This document shows, piece by piece, positions 1-10,532 of a DNA stretch of 64,000 bases (the first letter of the stretch is position 1; every line of letters starts with the position of its first letter). The notes below the pieces were generated by a model. That model had not been told where the DNA came from. It did no database searches and saw nothing but the letters and a program-made list of their open reading frames with translations. The position numbers and the translations under genes are program-made. This DNA comes from an uncultured Granulosicoccaceae bacterium (GTDB taxonomy: Bacteria; Pseudomonadota; Gammaproteobacteria; Granulosicoccales; Granulosicoccaceae): assembly GCA_938020525.1 (NCBI GenBank), contig CALIHW010000048.1, positions 1-64,000 of the forward strand, given 5' to 3'.

Positions 1-148
1 TGTTAGCTCCGGTGTTTTTTGTTTTCTTTATTTTTCAATCGCTTGAAAATAAGTTAACAAATTACACCGGGGTTTTTATTTACAATCACGCCTGATTTAA
101 TTCTATCTTTCAATGCCTTAGCGTTTACGGACGGGCACTAGCTATTGG

Positions 149-1207
149 TCAGCCTAATGCGTCGAGGTATTGTTCGTAGGTTTCCGGCTCGTCTTCAACC
201 ATTGTTGATGCAGCGCCGCGAACGCTGCTGTTGAGCGGTCTGCGGATCGATTCTACTGGTAATCCGGTGGCCGCAATTACCAGTTGATCCATTCGCGGCA
301 ACAGTGCGCCGCCACCTGTGATCCGGATACCCGTTTCATAAGCAGTCTGCGTTATTGAGCTGTCAATTTTAGATAGTGCAGTTGTAATTTCACTGCTCAG
401 TCTTGCAAGGGTTGGCTGCAATATATCGTTGATAGTTTCAGAGCTGATGCGAAACCTTGTCATGGTGTTGGTTTTTACTGACAGGCAATCTACCTGACAT
501 GAGCTTCGAGTACATTGAATGATCGATTGAGGTGTTGCAGCGGCGACACTGTGCTTGATTTCGCGAGCGGTATCTTCAGATACCTGCAGGCTAAAGCGTT
601 CCAGCAAGCCGGCTGCAATCGCCTGGTCGATTGCATCTCCACCGCAAGACAAATTCTGATAATGAAGCACTTCGCCCCCAGCAACAGCGAATACTCGTGC
701 TGCCGTCGTGCCGAAATCGATCATGATGCACGGGTCTGATTCGGTCAGCTCGGTAGAGTAGAATGCCGCCAGCGCTGCATCTATCACTTGTATATTTTTT
801 GCGCCCGAAGATCTACAGGCTTTTTGTAATTGTCTGCTGATAGACTGAGAACAGTCGTGATGCTGCAGCAAGAGTATCTCAGTCGTTTTCGACGTCAAGC
901 CTGATTGGGTTGCCTGGTTCAGAAAGTAGCTGAGCATCTTTGCGCTCAGGCCCAGGTCATTGCGCTGGTCAAATTGCACGGGACGGATTTTCCTTAGCCC
1001 GTCGAGTCCCTGGGAATTGACTGCCTCTGCCTCATCGCCGAACTTTACCACCGCTTTCGAACCGCCGATTGGATGATCCATATCCAGCGTGGCTATAGAG
1101 GGCTGGTCGAGCAGCAGGCCTCGATTGGCGGAGTAGAATCGTGTGCGAAAAGCACCAGGATCAATCGCGAATCGTTTGGCAGCGTTGTTTTTTTGGCGGC
1201 TGAACAT
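149..1207 (-). CDS. MreB/actin-like ATPase-fold protein, degenerate paralogue
   Basis: ORF aligns by eye with MreB (FAIDPG..., KIRPVQ, GGDAIDQAI, RITGGGALLPRMDQL...TGLPVE) and lies divergent from gatC; start taken at internal ATG (MFSRQ) at 1207. Confidence 0.8.
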   Translation of the reverse strand: MFSRQKNNAAKRFAIDPGAFRTRFYSANRGLLLDQPSIATLDMDHPIGGSKAVVKFGDEAEAVNSQGLDGLRKIRPVQFDQRNDLGLSAKMLSYFLNQATQSGLTSKTTEILLLQHHDCSQSISRQLQKACRSSGAKNIQVIDAALAAFYSTELTESDPCIMIDFGTTAARVFAVAGGEVLHYQNLSCGGDAIDQAIAAGLLERFSLQVSEDTAREIKHSVAAATPQSIIQCTRSSCQVDCLSVKTNTMTRFRISSETINDILQPTLARLSSEITTALSKIDSSITQTAYETGIRITGGGALLPRMDQLVIAATGLPVESIRRPLNSSVRGAASTMVEDEPETYEQYLDALG

Positions 1208-1475
1208 TGAGCGGGCTCCCTTGTCCACTTATTCAACCGGAGTATAGACGTGATAGGTCGAACCGCCAGTCGCATGTGCTGGCAGAATGTGAGTGCAACG
1301 CAGTATCGGCCTATGCGTGCCGGGATTTGATTTGTTGAGGAGTTTGTAGGTGGTCCAGCGCCATGAGGATAATCGATAGAACCGCACCTTCAGCACGTAC
1401 TTGCCGTAGATTATGTCTCTGCCGCAGACACTCCTAGTGTGCTAAATTAGCGGTTTTTTCACGAGGCAATTCAGC

Positions 1476-1781
1476 ATGGCTGATGATGCGGAAAGTGTGG
1501 TCGGAAACGAGGTCGTGGAGCAGGTTGCACACCTTGCACGTATACAAATCGATTCTGATTCAGTATCGAATTATGCATCTGAGATGTCTGGTGTGCTGGA
1601 GCTTGCGGCGCAGATGGATCAGGTTGATACCAGCTTGGTTGAACCTATGGCTCACCCGGTGCGTGCGGTGCAACGACTACGCGAAGATGTAGTCACGGAA
1701 ACTGATCGGCGCGAAGCGTTTCAGGATATCGCGCCATCAGTGGAGAATGGTTACTACCTGGTTCCACCGGTAATCGAATGA
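1476..1781 (+). CDS. gatC: Asp-tRNA(Asn)/Glu-tRNA(Gln) amidotransferase subunit GatC
   Basis: VEQVAHLARIQID... MDQVDTSLVEPMAHP... LREDVVTE; followed by gatA and gatB. Confidence 0.95.
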   Translation: MADDAESVVGNEVVEQVAHLARIQIDSDSVSNYASEMSGVLELAAQMDQVDTSLVEPMAHPVRAVQRLREDVVTETDRREAFQDIAPSVENGYYLVPPVIE

Positions 1782-1854
1782 TCTCATCAAGTAACTTGGT
1801 TGGAATCGCACTATCAATATTCTCTACACTCTACATCCTGCACTCAGATAAACA

Positions 1855-3303
1855 ATGCACACACTTACTTTAGCCGAAATGCGAAGTGCGCTTGAAAGCG
1901 GTGATTTTTCAAGCGTCGAGCTATGTCGGCATTACATCGATAGAATTAAAAGTCAGAACGAAGCGCTTAATGCTTTTGTGAGTATCACAGAAGAACAGGC
2001 TATGGAAGCCGCCAGAGTGGCCGATCAAAAAAGAGCATCAGGTAATCTAGATGGTGCACTACATGGTTTGCCAATCGGGCATAAAGATATTTTCTGTACG
2101 GATGGTGTACGCACTACCTGCGGCTCGCGTATGTTGGAAGAGTTTGTCCCACCATACAATGCGACCGTAGTTGAGAAACTTAAAGCGGCTGGTGCCATAT
2201 GTCTTGGTAAAACCAACATGGATGAGTTTGCCATGGGGTCATCAAACGAGAATAGTTACTTCGGCGCAGTGCGTAACCCGTGGGACAACGACCGTGTACC
2301 AGGTGGATCATCCGGTGGCAGTGCCGCAGCAGTGGGCGGCAGATTAGTGCCAGCCTGTACCGGTACTGACACGGGTGGTTCCATCAGGCAGCCTGCAGCT
2401 TTTTGCGGTATCACTGGTCTAAAGCCAACTTACGGAAGAGTATCGCGATATGGCATGATTGCATTTGCTTCCAGCCTGGATCAGGGCGGGCCGATGGCGG
2501 TTACCGCTGAAGACTGTGCGCTGTTGCTAAATGAGATGGCCGGATTTGATGAGCGAGACTCTACCAGTATAGAACGTGATAAAGATGACTATGTTTCATC
2601 ACTGGGTAATTCTATTGATGGCGTAAAGATAGGCTTACCTAAACAGTATTTTGATGCAGGACTGGATTCGTCAATCGCGACTGCATTGCAGGTGGCAATT
2701 GCAGAGCTTGAAAAGCTCGGCGCAAAATTTGTGGATATTGATCTAGCTAATCAGCATTTGTCTGTACCTGCCTACTACATCGTCGCACCTGCCGAGTGTT
2801 CTTCTAATCTGGCGCGATTCGATGGTGTCAGATACGGTCATCGTTGTGACGATCCGAAAGATCTTGAAGATTTATACAAGCGCTCACGTGCAGAAGGCTT
2901 TGGTCGCGAAGTTAAGCGACGGATACTGGTTGGTACGTATGCCTTGTCTGCGGGTTATTACGATGCGTATTACCTTAAAGCGCAAAAAATCCGCAGTCTG
3001 ATCAGTCGGGATTTTAGTCAGGCATTTGAAAGTGTAGATTTTATTCTGGGTCCGACTACACCTTCACCGGCATTTAAATTAGGTGAGAAAACCGGTGATC
3101 CGGTAGAAATGTATTTAAATGATATCTATACAATACCGGCTAATCTTGCAGGCTTGCCCGGTATTTCAGTGCCATGTGGTGAGGCTGAAGGCTTGCCTGT
3201 CGGTATGCAACTGGTTGGTAATTACTTTGACGAAGCGCGATTGTTGAATGTTGCCCACCAGTATCAGGCAGTGACTGATTGGCATACCCGGTTGCCTGAG
3301 TAA
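1855..3303 (+). CDS. gatA: Asp-tRNA(Asn)/Glu-tRNA(Gln) amidotransferase subunit GatA
   Basis: Amidase signature [36 protein letters not shown]. Confidence 0.98.
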   Translation: MHTLTLAEMRSALESGDFSSVELCRHYIDRIKSQNEALNAFVSITEEQAMEAARVADQKRASGNLDGALHGLPIGHKDIFCTDGVRTTCGSRMLEEFVPPYNATVVEKLKAAGAICLGKTNMDEFAMGSSNENSYFGAVRNPWDNDRVPGGSSGGSAAAVGGRLVPACTGTDTGGSIRQPAAFCGITGLKPTYGRVSRYGMIAFASSLDQGGPMAVTAEDCALLLNEMAGFDERDSTSIERDKDDYVSSLGNSIDGVKIGLPKQYFDAGLDSSIATALQVAIAELEKLGAKFVDIDLANQHLSVPAYYIVAPAECSSNLARFDGVRYGHRCDDPKDLEDLYKRSRAEGFGREVKRRILVGTYALSAGYYDAYYLKAQKIRSLISRDFSQAFESVDFILGPTTPSPAFKLGEKTGDPVEMYLNDIYTIPANLAGLPGISVPCGEAEGLPVGMQLVGNYFDEARLLNVAHQYQAVTDWHTRLPE

Positions 3304-3404
3304 TTATTGAAGTCCCTTGTTATTTTGTCTGGCCCTTAAGCAGTTCGTCTGCACCTTGTTTGTTAGAAGACAATTCAACCTTTTATATTTAGATCGCGGA
3401 GATC

Positions 3405-4844
3405 ATGATGCAGTGGGAAACAGTCATCGGGCTTGAGATACATGCTCAGCTTGCGACGCAAAGCAAAATCTTTTCTGCAAGCTCTACGCAATATGGTGCC
3501 GAACCTAATACCCAGGCCAACGCTGTTGATCTGGGCATGCCCGGTGTGTTGCCTGTACTCAATCAGGAGGCGGTGCGTATGGCAGTCAAGTTTGCGTTAG
3601 CAACCAACGCCGAAATTGGTAAGCGTAACGTCTTTTCCCGCAAGAACTATTTTTATCCGGATCTTCCCAAGGGATATCAGATATCGCAAATGAGCCTGCC
3701 GATTGTCGGGGCGGGTGTGGTTCCGATTGAGCTTGAGGATGGAGTCGTTAAGAATGTCGGTCTGACACGAGCACATCTGGAAGAAGATGCTGGTAAGTCT
3801 GTGCATGAAGAATTTCATGATGCCACTGGTGTTGATCTGAATCGCGCTGGTACACCATTGCTGGAGATTGTCTCTGAGCCTGATATGCGTAGTGCAAAAG
3901 AGGCAGTTGCGTACGCTAAGAAGATTCATTCGATTGTTCGCTATATAGAAATATGTGACGGTAACATGCAGGAAGGATCGTTCCGGTGTGATGCCAACGT
4001 GTCAATCAGACCAGCAGGTGACGATAAGCTCGGTACAAGATCTGAGATTAAGAATGTAAACTCGTTTCGGTTTCTTGAGCGCGCTATTAATTTTGAGGTA
4101 GAGCGTCAGATAGACATTCTCGAAGCAGGTGGGGAAGTGGTTCAGGAGACCCGGCTTTACGATGCCGATAAAGATGAAACACGCTCTATGCGTAGTAAAG
4201 AAGAAGCCAATGACTATCGCTACTTCCCTGATCCCGACTTATTGCCTGTGCAAGTCGAGGATGAACTAATAGAGTCAATCCGATCGACACTGCCGGAACT
4301 CTCGGATGCAAGGCGTGCGCGTTTTATCTCTGAGCTTGAATTGTCAGAGTATGATGCCGGTGTTATGACTTCTGATCGTTATACGGCTGACTACTTCGAG
4401 GCAGTACTTCAGAAAAGCGGTGCGAGTGCCAAGCTTGCCTGCACCTGGATCAGTGGTGAGCTTTTCTCGCGTTTGAATAAGGAAGGCATTGAATTAAACG
4501 CATCGCCTGTTGATGCTGATCGATTTAGTCAATTAGTAGCACGCCTTCATGACAACACGATCTCCGGCAAAATAGCCAAAGAAGTGTTGGATAAAATGTG
4601 GTCCGGTGATGCGACTGCAGATCAGGTTATCGAGCAGGAAGGGCTCAAGCAGATTTCAGACAGCTCCGAGATTGAGAAAATGGTTGATGATGTCATTGCT
4701 GCCAACCCCGATCAGGTGGCCGAATTTAGATCGGGTAAGGAAAAGTTGTTAGCCTTTTTTGTTGGGCAGGTGATGAAAGCGTCCCGCGGTAAAGCGAATC
4801 CTGGTGAGCTAAACAAGCTTCTGCAGGAAAAGCTCAAAAGTTAG
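3405..4844 (+). CDS. gatB: Asp-tRNA(Asn)/Glu-tRNA(Gln) amidotransferase subunit GatB
   Basis: [21 protein letters not shown]... [14 protein letters not shown]... typical GatB. Confidence 0.98.
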   Translation: MMQWETVIGLEIHAQLATQSKIFSASSTQYGAEPNTQANAVDLGMPGVLPVLNQEAVRMAVKFALATNAEIGKRNVFSRKNYFYPDLPKGYQISQMSLPIVGAGVVPIELEDGVVKNVGLTRAHLEEDAGKSVHEEFHDATGVDLNRAGTPLLEIVSEPDMRSAKEAVAYAKKIHSIVRYIEICDGNMQEGSFRCDANVSIRPAGDDKLGTRSEIKNVNSFRFLERAINFEVERQIDILEAGGEVVQETRLYDADKDETRSMRSKEEANDYRYFPDPDLLPVQVEDELIESIRSTLPELSDARRARFISELELSEYDAGVMTSDRYTADYFEAVLQKSGASAKLACTWISGELFSRLNKEGIELNASPVDADRFSQLVARLHDNTISGKIAKEVLDKMWSGDATADQVIEQEGLKQISDSSEIEKMVDDVIAANPDQVAEFRSGKEKLLAFFVGQVMKASRGKANPGELNKLLQEKLKS

Positions 4845-4967
4845 AGTTTGCCAGGTCGAGCGATAGGGGTGGTGCGGATAATCGTGTAATGTTGGCTGGG
4901 CGCTAGTGGTGATAAATTTTTGATACACTGGTGTCCACAATCCTGACATGCAACATGACGAACTGCT

Positions 4968-5510
4968 GTGCTTACAAGAAAATCAATAATTTGCGCCCTG
5001 GTGATGTTATTGCCGGTTGGTGCGTCTGCACAGTGGCCAGAGGCAAAGCCAGGTGTTTATTTGTCCGCTTTTCTTGATCGCCAGTCTCTGGGTGAGTCGG
5101 AAAACTCTGTAGAGCTGAGACCGATTCTGGGCTCAGTGTCGGCCGGTTATTGGGTGCGTCCCGGAATCGGGATTGAGCTTGAGGCGGGCGTTGGTCTGGC
5201 AGATGATTCATTGGGCAGTCTTGATCTTGATTTTGAGTCACAGCTTGGTATAAATCTGCGGCTTGAATCTTTGCCTGTCAGCCGTTTTGCAGCTTATGCA
5301 CTATTTGGATATGTGCGCAGTTCTTACGATGTCTCGGTTGGCGGATCCAGTTCATCGATTACGTTGCCCGGTGGTCGACTATCCCTTGGAATGACTTATC
5401 TGATTAACCCGTTCCTGCGCATTGAAGCCGGACTTACGCACCACGACTACGATGGTGATACGCGTGTTAACAGTTTCCGTTTCGGACTGCGTTACGATCT
5501 CGACTCTTAA
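4968..5510 (+). CDS. outer-membrane beta-barrel family protein
   Basis: Signal peptide (..VGASAQW) and alternating amphipathic beta strands ending in RFGLRYDLDS; GTG start. Confidence 0.65.
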   Translation: MLTRKSIICALVMLLPVGASAQWPEAKPGVYLSAFLDRQSLGESENSVELRPILGSVSAGYWVRPGIGIELEAGVGLADDSLGSLDLDFESQLGINLRLESLPVSRFAAYALFGYVRSSYDVSVGGSSSSITLPGGRLSLGMTYLINPFLRIEAGLTHHDYDGDTRVNSFRFGLRYDLDS

Positions 5511-5546
5511 GACTTAAATTTAAAGCTAATAGCGCCTAAAGCTCAG

Positions 5547-6845
5547 ATGAATACACGTATTTCAGCAGTCTTCTATTTTGTTGCCTGTTTACTGACCTTA
5601 TCAGTGACAGCATGTGACAGTGATGGCGATGCACAGCGACTAAGTAACCTCGTGTCTATTGCAGATGCCGGTTTCACAAGCCTAGTGATCAACGGTGATA
5701 CGGACACAATTATTGAGACAGGCGGCACGACGCAGCTTTCGCTTGAAGCCTTTAGTGACGGCGCTGTGTTAGGCACAGCAATCAGTGCAGCAAGTGCTGA
5801 CTGGAGTAGTGCTGACACTCTAATAGCTGAAGTTGATTCGGATACCGGTGCTGTGACTGGTGGAAGTGTTGACGGCACTGTAGCTATTACAGCCAGATTT
5901 GGAAATCTGACTGCTACAACCCGGGTGCGTATTTCTTCAGCGGAGCTTACAAGTATTATTATCGAACCTGCAGACGCTGCGTTCACTGTGAATGAATGTA
6001 GTGATACCCAGTTTGTAGCTCTTGGTGTCTTTCAGGGTGAGGCAGAACAAAGGGATATAACAGATTCAGTTGTTTGGAGTGTTGCTCAAACCGGCGCGAC
6101 ATTTGATGAAATTGGTTTGCTGCGGGTTACATCATCTGATGTACTGACTGTCTCGGCTACCAGAGTTGCTGATGAGGAAAAGCCTGAGGTTACACAATCA
6201 GAAGAAGTAACAGTGCAGGATGGCCTTGAGAGCATTGAAATCGTTGCTGATGCAGGGACGCTCGCAAACGGATCTCCATTGCAATATCGCGCGGTGCCGA
6301 TGTACGCTAATCTGCCTGATGAAAGATCAGAGATTACTGACAACGTGGAATGGACTCTGCCACCAGGTGCGTCAGAGTTGTTTGCCGTGGTGGATAACAC
6401 ATTGCCGGATAAGGGGTTAGTGACACCGAGTCAAGCAGGCAATGGTGTGCTGAGCGCTGCTTGTCTGGGGACGAACATCAGTGAGTCGCTCAACATAGTT
6501 GCCGAGGGCTCTGGTGAATTCGCTGATTTAGTTATCGAAGCACAGAATTCGGCTCGAGAGTTTCCGTTACAGGTTATCTGGCGAAGAGAAGAAATTGCCG
6601 AGCAGTTGGTCGCTGCAGCATTGTTTCGTGATCGGGAAGGTTTTGAGGATGTTACTAATGACAATGACACGCAATGGAGTATTTCTTCATCCAGCAATAA
6701 CGTATTTAGCATCGGTAATGACAATGATGATAAAGGTGAGCTGGTAATCAACGGGGAAGGAACTGTCACCGTATTAGTTACATTCACCGATGATGACGGC
6801 AATTTTTTCTCTGCGACAGCCACGATTGTTTCTGCCGCCCCATAA
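5547..6845 (+). CDS. lipoprotein with bacterial Ig-like (BIG2-type) repeats
   Basis: Lipobox LSVTAC; repeated Ig-like segments (ETGGTTQLSLEAFSDG..., ...VTVLVTFTDDDG). Confidence 0.65.
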   Translation: MNTRISAVFYFVACLLTLSVTACDSDGDAQRLSNLVSIADAGFTSLVINGDTDTIIETGGTTQLSLEAFSDGAVLGTAISAASADWSSADTLIAEVDSDTGAVTGGSVDGTVAITARFGNLTATTRVRISSAELTSIIIEPADAAFTVNECSDTQFVALGVFQGEAEQRDITDSVVWSVAQTGATFDEIGLLRVTSSDVLTVSATRVADEEKPEVTQSEEVTVQDGLESIEIVADAGTLANGSPLQYRAVPMYANLPDERSEITDNVEWTLPPGASELFAVVDNTLPDKGLVTPSQAGNGVLSAACLGTNISESLNIVAEGSGEFADLVIEAQNSAREFPLQVIWRREEIAEQLVAAALFRDREGFEDVTNDNDTQWSISSSSNNVFSIGNDNDDKGELVINGEGTVTVLVTFTDDDGNFFSATATIVSAAP

Positions 6846-7052
6846 CTGAGGCCCGGTTACATTTAGCCTGGTCGGCGAGGGTCTGTTTTGGGCTCTCAGT
6901 GTGCTGACTTACAACTGACGCCAACATTTCAATAAATTTTCCAACCCGCCGATACAGTGGCCCAGCAGGGTAGTCGTTATTACGACTTGTGATCTGGTTC
7001 ATATTGATCAATCGACTACTCGTTAGGAAGTCACTGAGTAGATCGGGATCTA

Positions 7053-7520
7053 ATGAAGCACCGAGTGTTGGTTTATTTTTGCCTGTTGTCGTCTTGTGCT
7101 TCGCCGCAGGATACACGGGATGCCAACCGTTTCGACGGCGATTGGCAGGCTGTGATGCGCGGTACGGAAGCTGTGCAGCTGATAGAGGGGTTACGCTTCG
7201 ATTGTGCGCCATTTACTGAACCGTTTTTTTTGCGAGTTCAGGGCGGAGTAGCATCAGGTTTTCTGCAGGCTGATGAAAACTACAGCTTCACCGTACCGAT
7301 AGACAGGCACGGCCGCTTTCGTGCGCAAATGCCAACCAACTCAGTCTACACCTACAAGAACGCAGACATAAAGCATGAGTCGGCTATCGTTCTGAGTTTG
7401 CAAGGCCGGTTGTCAGCTGCTCGCTTGTCATCTCAAGATAGTGTGGGTTTGTTTGTCGTCGGTGATACAGCTCTTGATGGTAAGGGATGCTCTACCGCTG
7501 TGCAGTTTGTATCAGTATGA
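7053..7520 (+). CDS. hypothetical lipoprotein
   Basis: Short signal with lipobox-like LLSSCASP; 155 aa. Confidence 0.5.
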   Translation: MKHRVLVYFCLLSSCASPQDTRDANRFDGDWQAVMRGTEAVQLIEGLRFDCAPFTEPFFLRVQGGVASGFLQADENYSFTVPIDRHGRFRAQMPTNSVYTYKNADIKHESAIVLSLQGRLSAARLSSQDSVGLFVVGDTALDGKGCSTAVQFVSV

Positions 7521-10500
7521 ATCGACTGCTGCGCTTGTTAGGGATAACGCTGTTAGTTCTAACTGCAGGGTCTTGCACTTCATCTGTTGAAGTCGATAAT
7601 CATCGACGCCCTGTGGTGATTGATCCGGGTGTCTTGAGTGGTCAATTTGCCAATGGCTTCAGTTATTATTTGCGTAGCGCAAACAGTGCATTTGACAATG
7701 ATCGCCTGGAACTTCGGCTGGTTGTTAAGGCCGGATCAATCCATGAAAACCTTGACCAACGTGGCTATGCACACCTTGTTGAGCATATGGCCTATCGTGG
7801 CACCAAATCATATTCACTGGGAAAAATCGAAGCACTGGTAAGCGATAACGGTTTGCGCTGGGGAATTGATGTTAATGCTCTGACGCACTATGGCGCTACC
7901 GTCTATCGATTTTCACTTCATCGGTCTGATGAACATCTATTGCCGGATGTTCTATCGCTTATGGCTGAATGGCTTGATTCCATTTCTTTTGAACCACTCG
8001 CTCTCGAAAAGGAAAAACGTATAGTTAGCGCCGAGTTACGTGAGCGTTATGCGGCCAGAGGCTATGTGGTGGATCCTGTCACCGTCAGTGCATATGCAGA
8101 CAGTCGCTATGAAAACCGACAACCTGCGGGTGATCCTGCAAAAATTGATGCTGTTACAGCGGATGGATTGCGCAGTTTTTGGAGCCGAACCTATCGACCA
8201 GACAATGCCGTGTTGATAGTGACTGGCGCGAATAAGCCCTGGCAGTTCGAACCTATGATAGCGTCTGCGTTTTCCGGGTTGGATGCTCGTCTGTCCGTGG
8301 ATGAGGCAGGCGAGACAGAACAGGCTAATAATGAATACAGCTTTATTGATGGCCGTAGTTCTTTTGATGGTATTAAGTTTTATCAGGATGGGACATTAGT
8401 TGAGCTAACGTCATCCAGTGATCCGACCTTAGCACTACCAGGTTTGTCGGTTAATCTAATCACCAGACCAAATTCTCCACCATTAGATATTGCTGAATCC
8501 GTTGTCGCGATACAAGATCGGTTTCGTAGCCAACTATTGTTCAGTGCGTTCTCCTATTTGGTGCGTGATCGCATTGCTAATACGCAGGCATGTAGTGCTA
8601 TAGAACTGAATGCATCGCTTTTGGAGTCCGGGCAGGCTGTTGAAAAAATAGAACTAAGTTTAACTGAAGATGCTCTTCTGGATTGCTTGTCGGTCGCTTT
8701 TGATGCAGTAAAGAAAGTGCGAAAATCCCGAGTAACTGAAGAGGAGTTTTTCGAATTTCAAAGCTTGTTCCGGCAGATTACGCAATTGAGTGTTGATCAA
8801 TACCGGAGTCGTACTGCCAGTGAGCTTGCATCTGGTTTAGTGGATATGGTTGCTAACGGTGAAGTTTTGGTGTCTGCATGGGATATGCAAAAAATACTAA
8901 ACGAAGTAACTTCAGCGCTGGATCTTGATGCGCTCAATGCAATGATCTCGGGTATCACAGAGTCGCATCGGCTGGTAATTTCAGCAGTTTCTAATACAGA
9001 TCAAGCACCGTCCATTGAAGCGATGGTTGCATCGGTAGGCGAGCCGAAACAAAACTTGCCAAAGCGTGTCCGATCGACAGTTACGCACGGCGTGTTAAAC
9101 CCGGTACAGACAGAACTACCTGAGCGTGACAATAACTACTCTCAAGAGCTTGAGCGATCCATAGCGTCGCTATTGCCGGATGAACTGGTACTTCGGTCAA
9201 TGCCGGGATTATCCTCTGTTGTTAAAGTGCGTAGTCAGGGTCGTTATCATGAATGGCAACTGGAGAATGGTGCTACTGTTATTTTGTTGCAGGACGCAGC
9301 ATCTGATCATGTATCGTTGAGCGCGATTAGTAGTGGTGGGTACGCACGTTTTTCCGGTGCGTCAGAGTTAGCTGCCAAATCACTGCCAGAATATCTGGCT
9401 GTCAATGGAATTAGCGGATTTACCGGGCGAAGTCTGCGCAAGATCATGACGGATCACCAGATCTATGTGGAGCCTGTCGTTGAAGCGTTTCATCATGGTA
9501 TTGATGCAAGTGGCAAAGCACAAGAGCTTTCCGCGATGATATCTATGACAAGAGGTTACTTTGCAGAACCTTTGGTTGTTGAACCGCACTCGAGTGTCTT
9601 TCTTGAACATCTTAATGTCAGTAAAGCGCGGTCTGGCTGGCCCGCTCCGGTGTGGCAAGGTATTGCCGATAGAACGCTGGACGACAAAGTAGAGTCAGAT
9701 AAAAGCATGATTGATCGCACTGAAAAAAGTTCGATCAGCAATGATCTATTCCTGAATGCTCACAATGCGCTTTATGGTTCCACACAAGATTTTGGTTTTG
9801 TTTTTGTCGGAATGCTGGAGCCGGAAGTGCTTGAAAGAGAATTACACCGCCTCATTATTAATCGTGAGGTAGAGAATAAAAAACAAGAAACTTCACGTCA
9901 GGATTCTGTTGTTAATACTGTATTGATTAATCATGATGAAAAGCATACTGATATCACAGTTGTATTGTCGTGTGATGTTGTGCCTGAATTTAGTGACCTA
10001 GATTTCAATGAGTTATCAGAGGCTTCGAGCACAGATAATTTATCCTTATGGCACTGGGAAATACTCTCGGAAGTTATTGCCGAAGAACTTAGATATGCTC
10101 TGAGAGAAGAGGGTGGTTACGTGTACGAAATAGACAGTAGCGTTCCGACATCCACAACTTATTTGCAGAAATTCGAATTCTCGGTGCAACCATCAGATGC
10201 TAATGAGGTATTGTCTATCGTTTCTGATGAGCTTGCGCAGTTATCTTTTCATGGTGTGCCTGAGAGTAAAGTGCATGGTGCGGTGGCCAGAGACAGACGG
10301 CACCGAATGCTGGACGCATCTGACTATAAGTCTGTATCACTCAAGGCGGCACAGCGGTGGCTTGCTGGCGGCGAAGCTACTTTTGAGGAAGATATTGCCG
10401 CTGATTTAGGTTATCTAAATACGCTTGCGCAATGTTTAGTCGAACCGCTTCGGCAGGTTTGGCTGAACCCGGATAGAGATTTTTTTATCGACACTGATGC

Positions 10501-10528
10501 GAGTTCCCGTGTTTCGGGCGCTCATTGA
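7517..10528 (+). CDS. M16 family zinc metallopeptidase, lipoprotein
   Basis: Inverted zinc motif HLVEHMAYRGT plus VSAELRERY; lipobox TAGSC; two M16 halves; ATG at 7517 preferred. Confidence 0.9.
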   Translation: MNRLLRLLGITLLVLTAGSCTSSVEVDNHRRPVVIDPGVLSGQFANGFSYYLRSANSAFDNDRLELRLVVKAGSIHENLDQRGYAHLVEHMAYRGTKSYSLGKIEALVSDNGLRWGIDVNALTHYGATVYRFSLHRSDEHLLPDVLSLMAEWLDSISFEPLALEKEKRIVSAELRERYAARGYVVDPVTVSAYADSRYENRQPAGDPAKIDAVTADGLRSFWSRTYRPDNAVLIVTGANKPWQFEPMIASAFSGLDARLSVDEAGETEQANNEYSFIDGRSSFDGIKFYQDGTLVELTSSSDPTLALPGLSVNLITRPNSPPLDIAESVVAIQDRFRSQLLFSAFSYLVRDRIANTQACSAIELNASLLESGQAVEKIELSLTEDALLDCLSVAFDAVKKVRKSRVTEEEFFEFQSLFRQITQLSVDQYRSRTASELASGLVDMVANGEVLVSAWDMQKILNEVTSALDLDALNAMISGITESHRLVISAVSNTDQAPSIEAMVASVGEPKQNLPKRVRSTVTHGVLNPVQTELPERDNNYSQELERSIASLLPDELVLRSMPGLSSVVKVRSQGRYHEWQLENGATVILLQDAASDHVSLSAISSGGYARFSGASELAAKSLPEYLAVNGISGFTGRSLRKIMTDHQIYVEPVVEAFHHGIDASGKAQELSAMISMTRGYFAEPLVVEPHSSVFLEHLNVSKARSGWPAPVWQGIADRTLDDKVESDKSMIDRTEKSSISNDLFLNAHNALYGSTQDFGFVFVGMLEPEVLERELHRLIINREVENKKQETSRQDSVVNTVLINHDEKHTDITVVLSCDVVPEFSDLDFNELSEASSTDNLSLWHWEILSEVIAEELRYALREEGGYVYEIDSSVPTSTTYLQKFEFSVQPSDANEVLSIVSDELAQLSFHGVPESKVHGAVARDRRHRMLDASDYKSVSLKAAQRWLAGGEATFEEDIAADLGYLNTLAQCLVEPLRQVWLNPDRDFFIDTDASSRVSGAH

Positions 10529-10532
10529 CAGT

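Noticed and set aside
6086-6823. Minus-strand ORFs (104 and 130 aa) opposite the Ig-like lipoprotein, rich in Ser/Thr/Val
   Set aside because: Antisense shadow of a compositionally biased coding sequence
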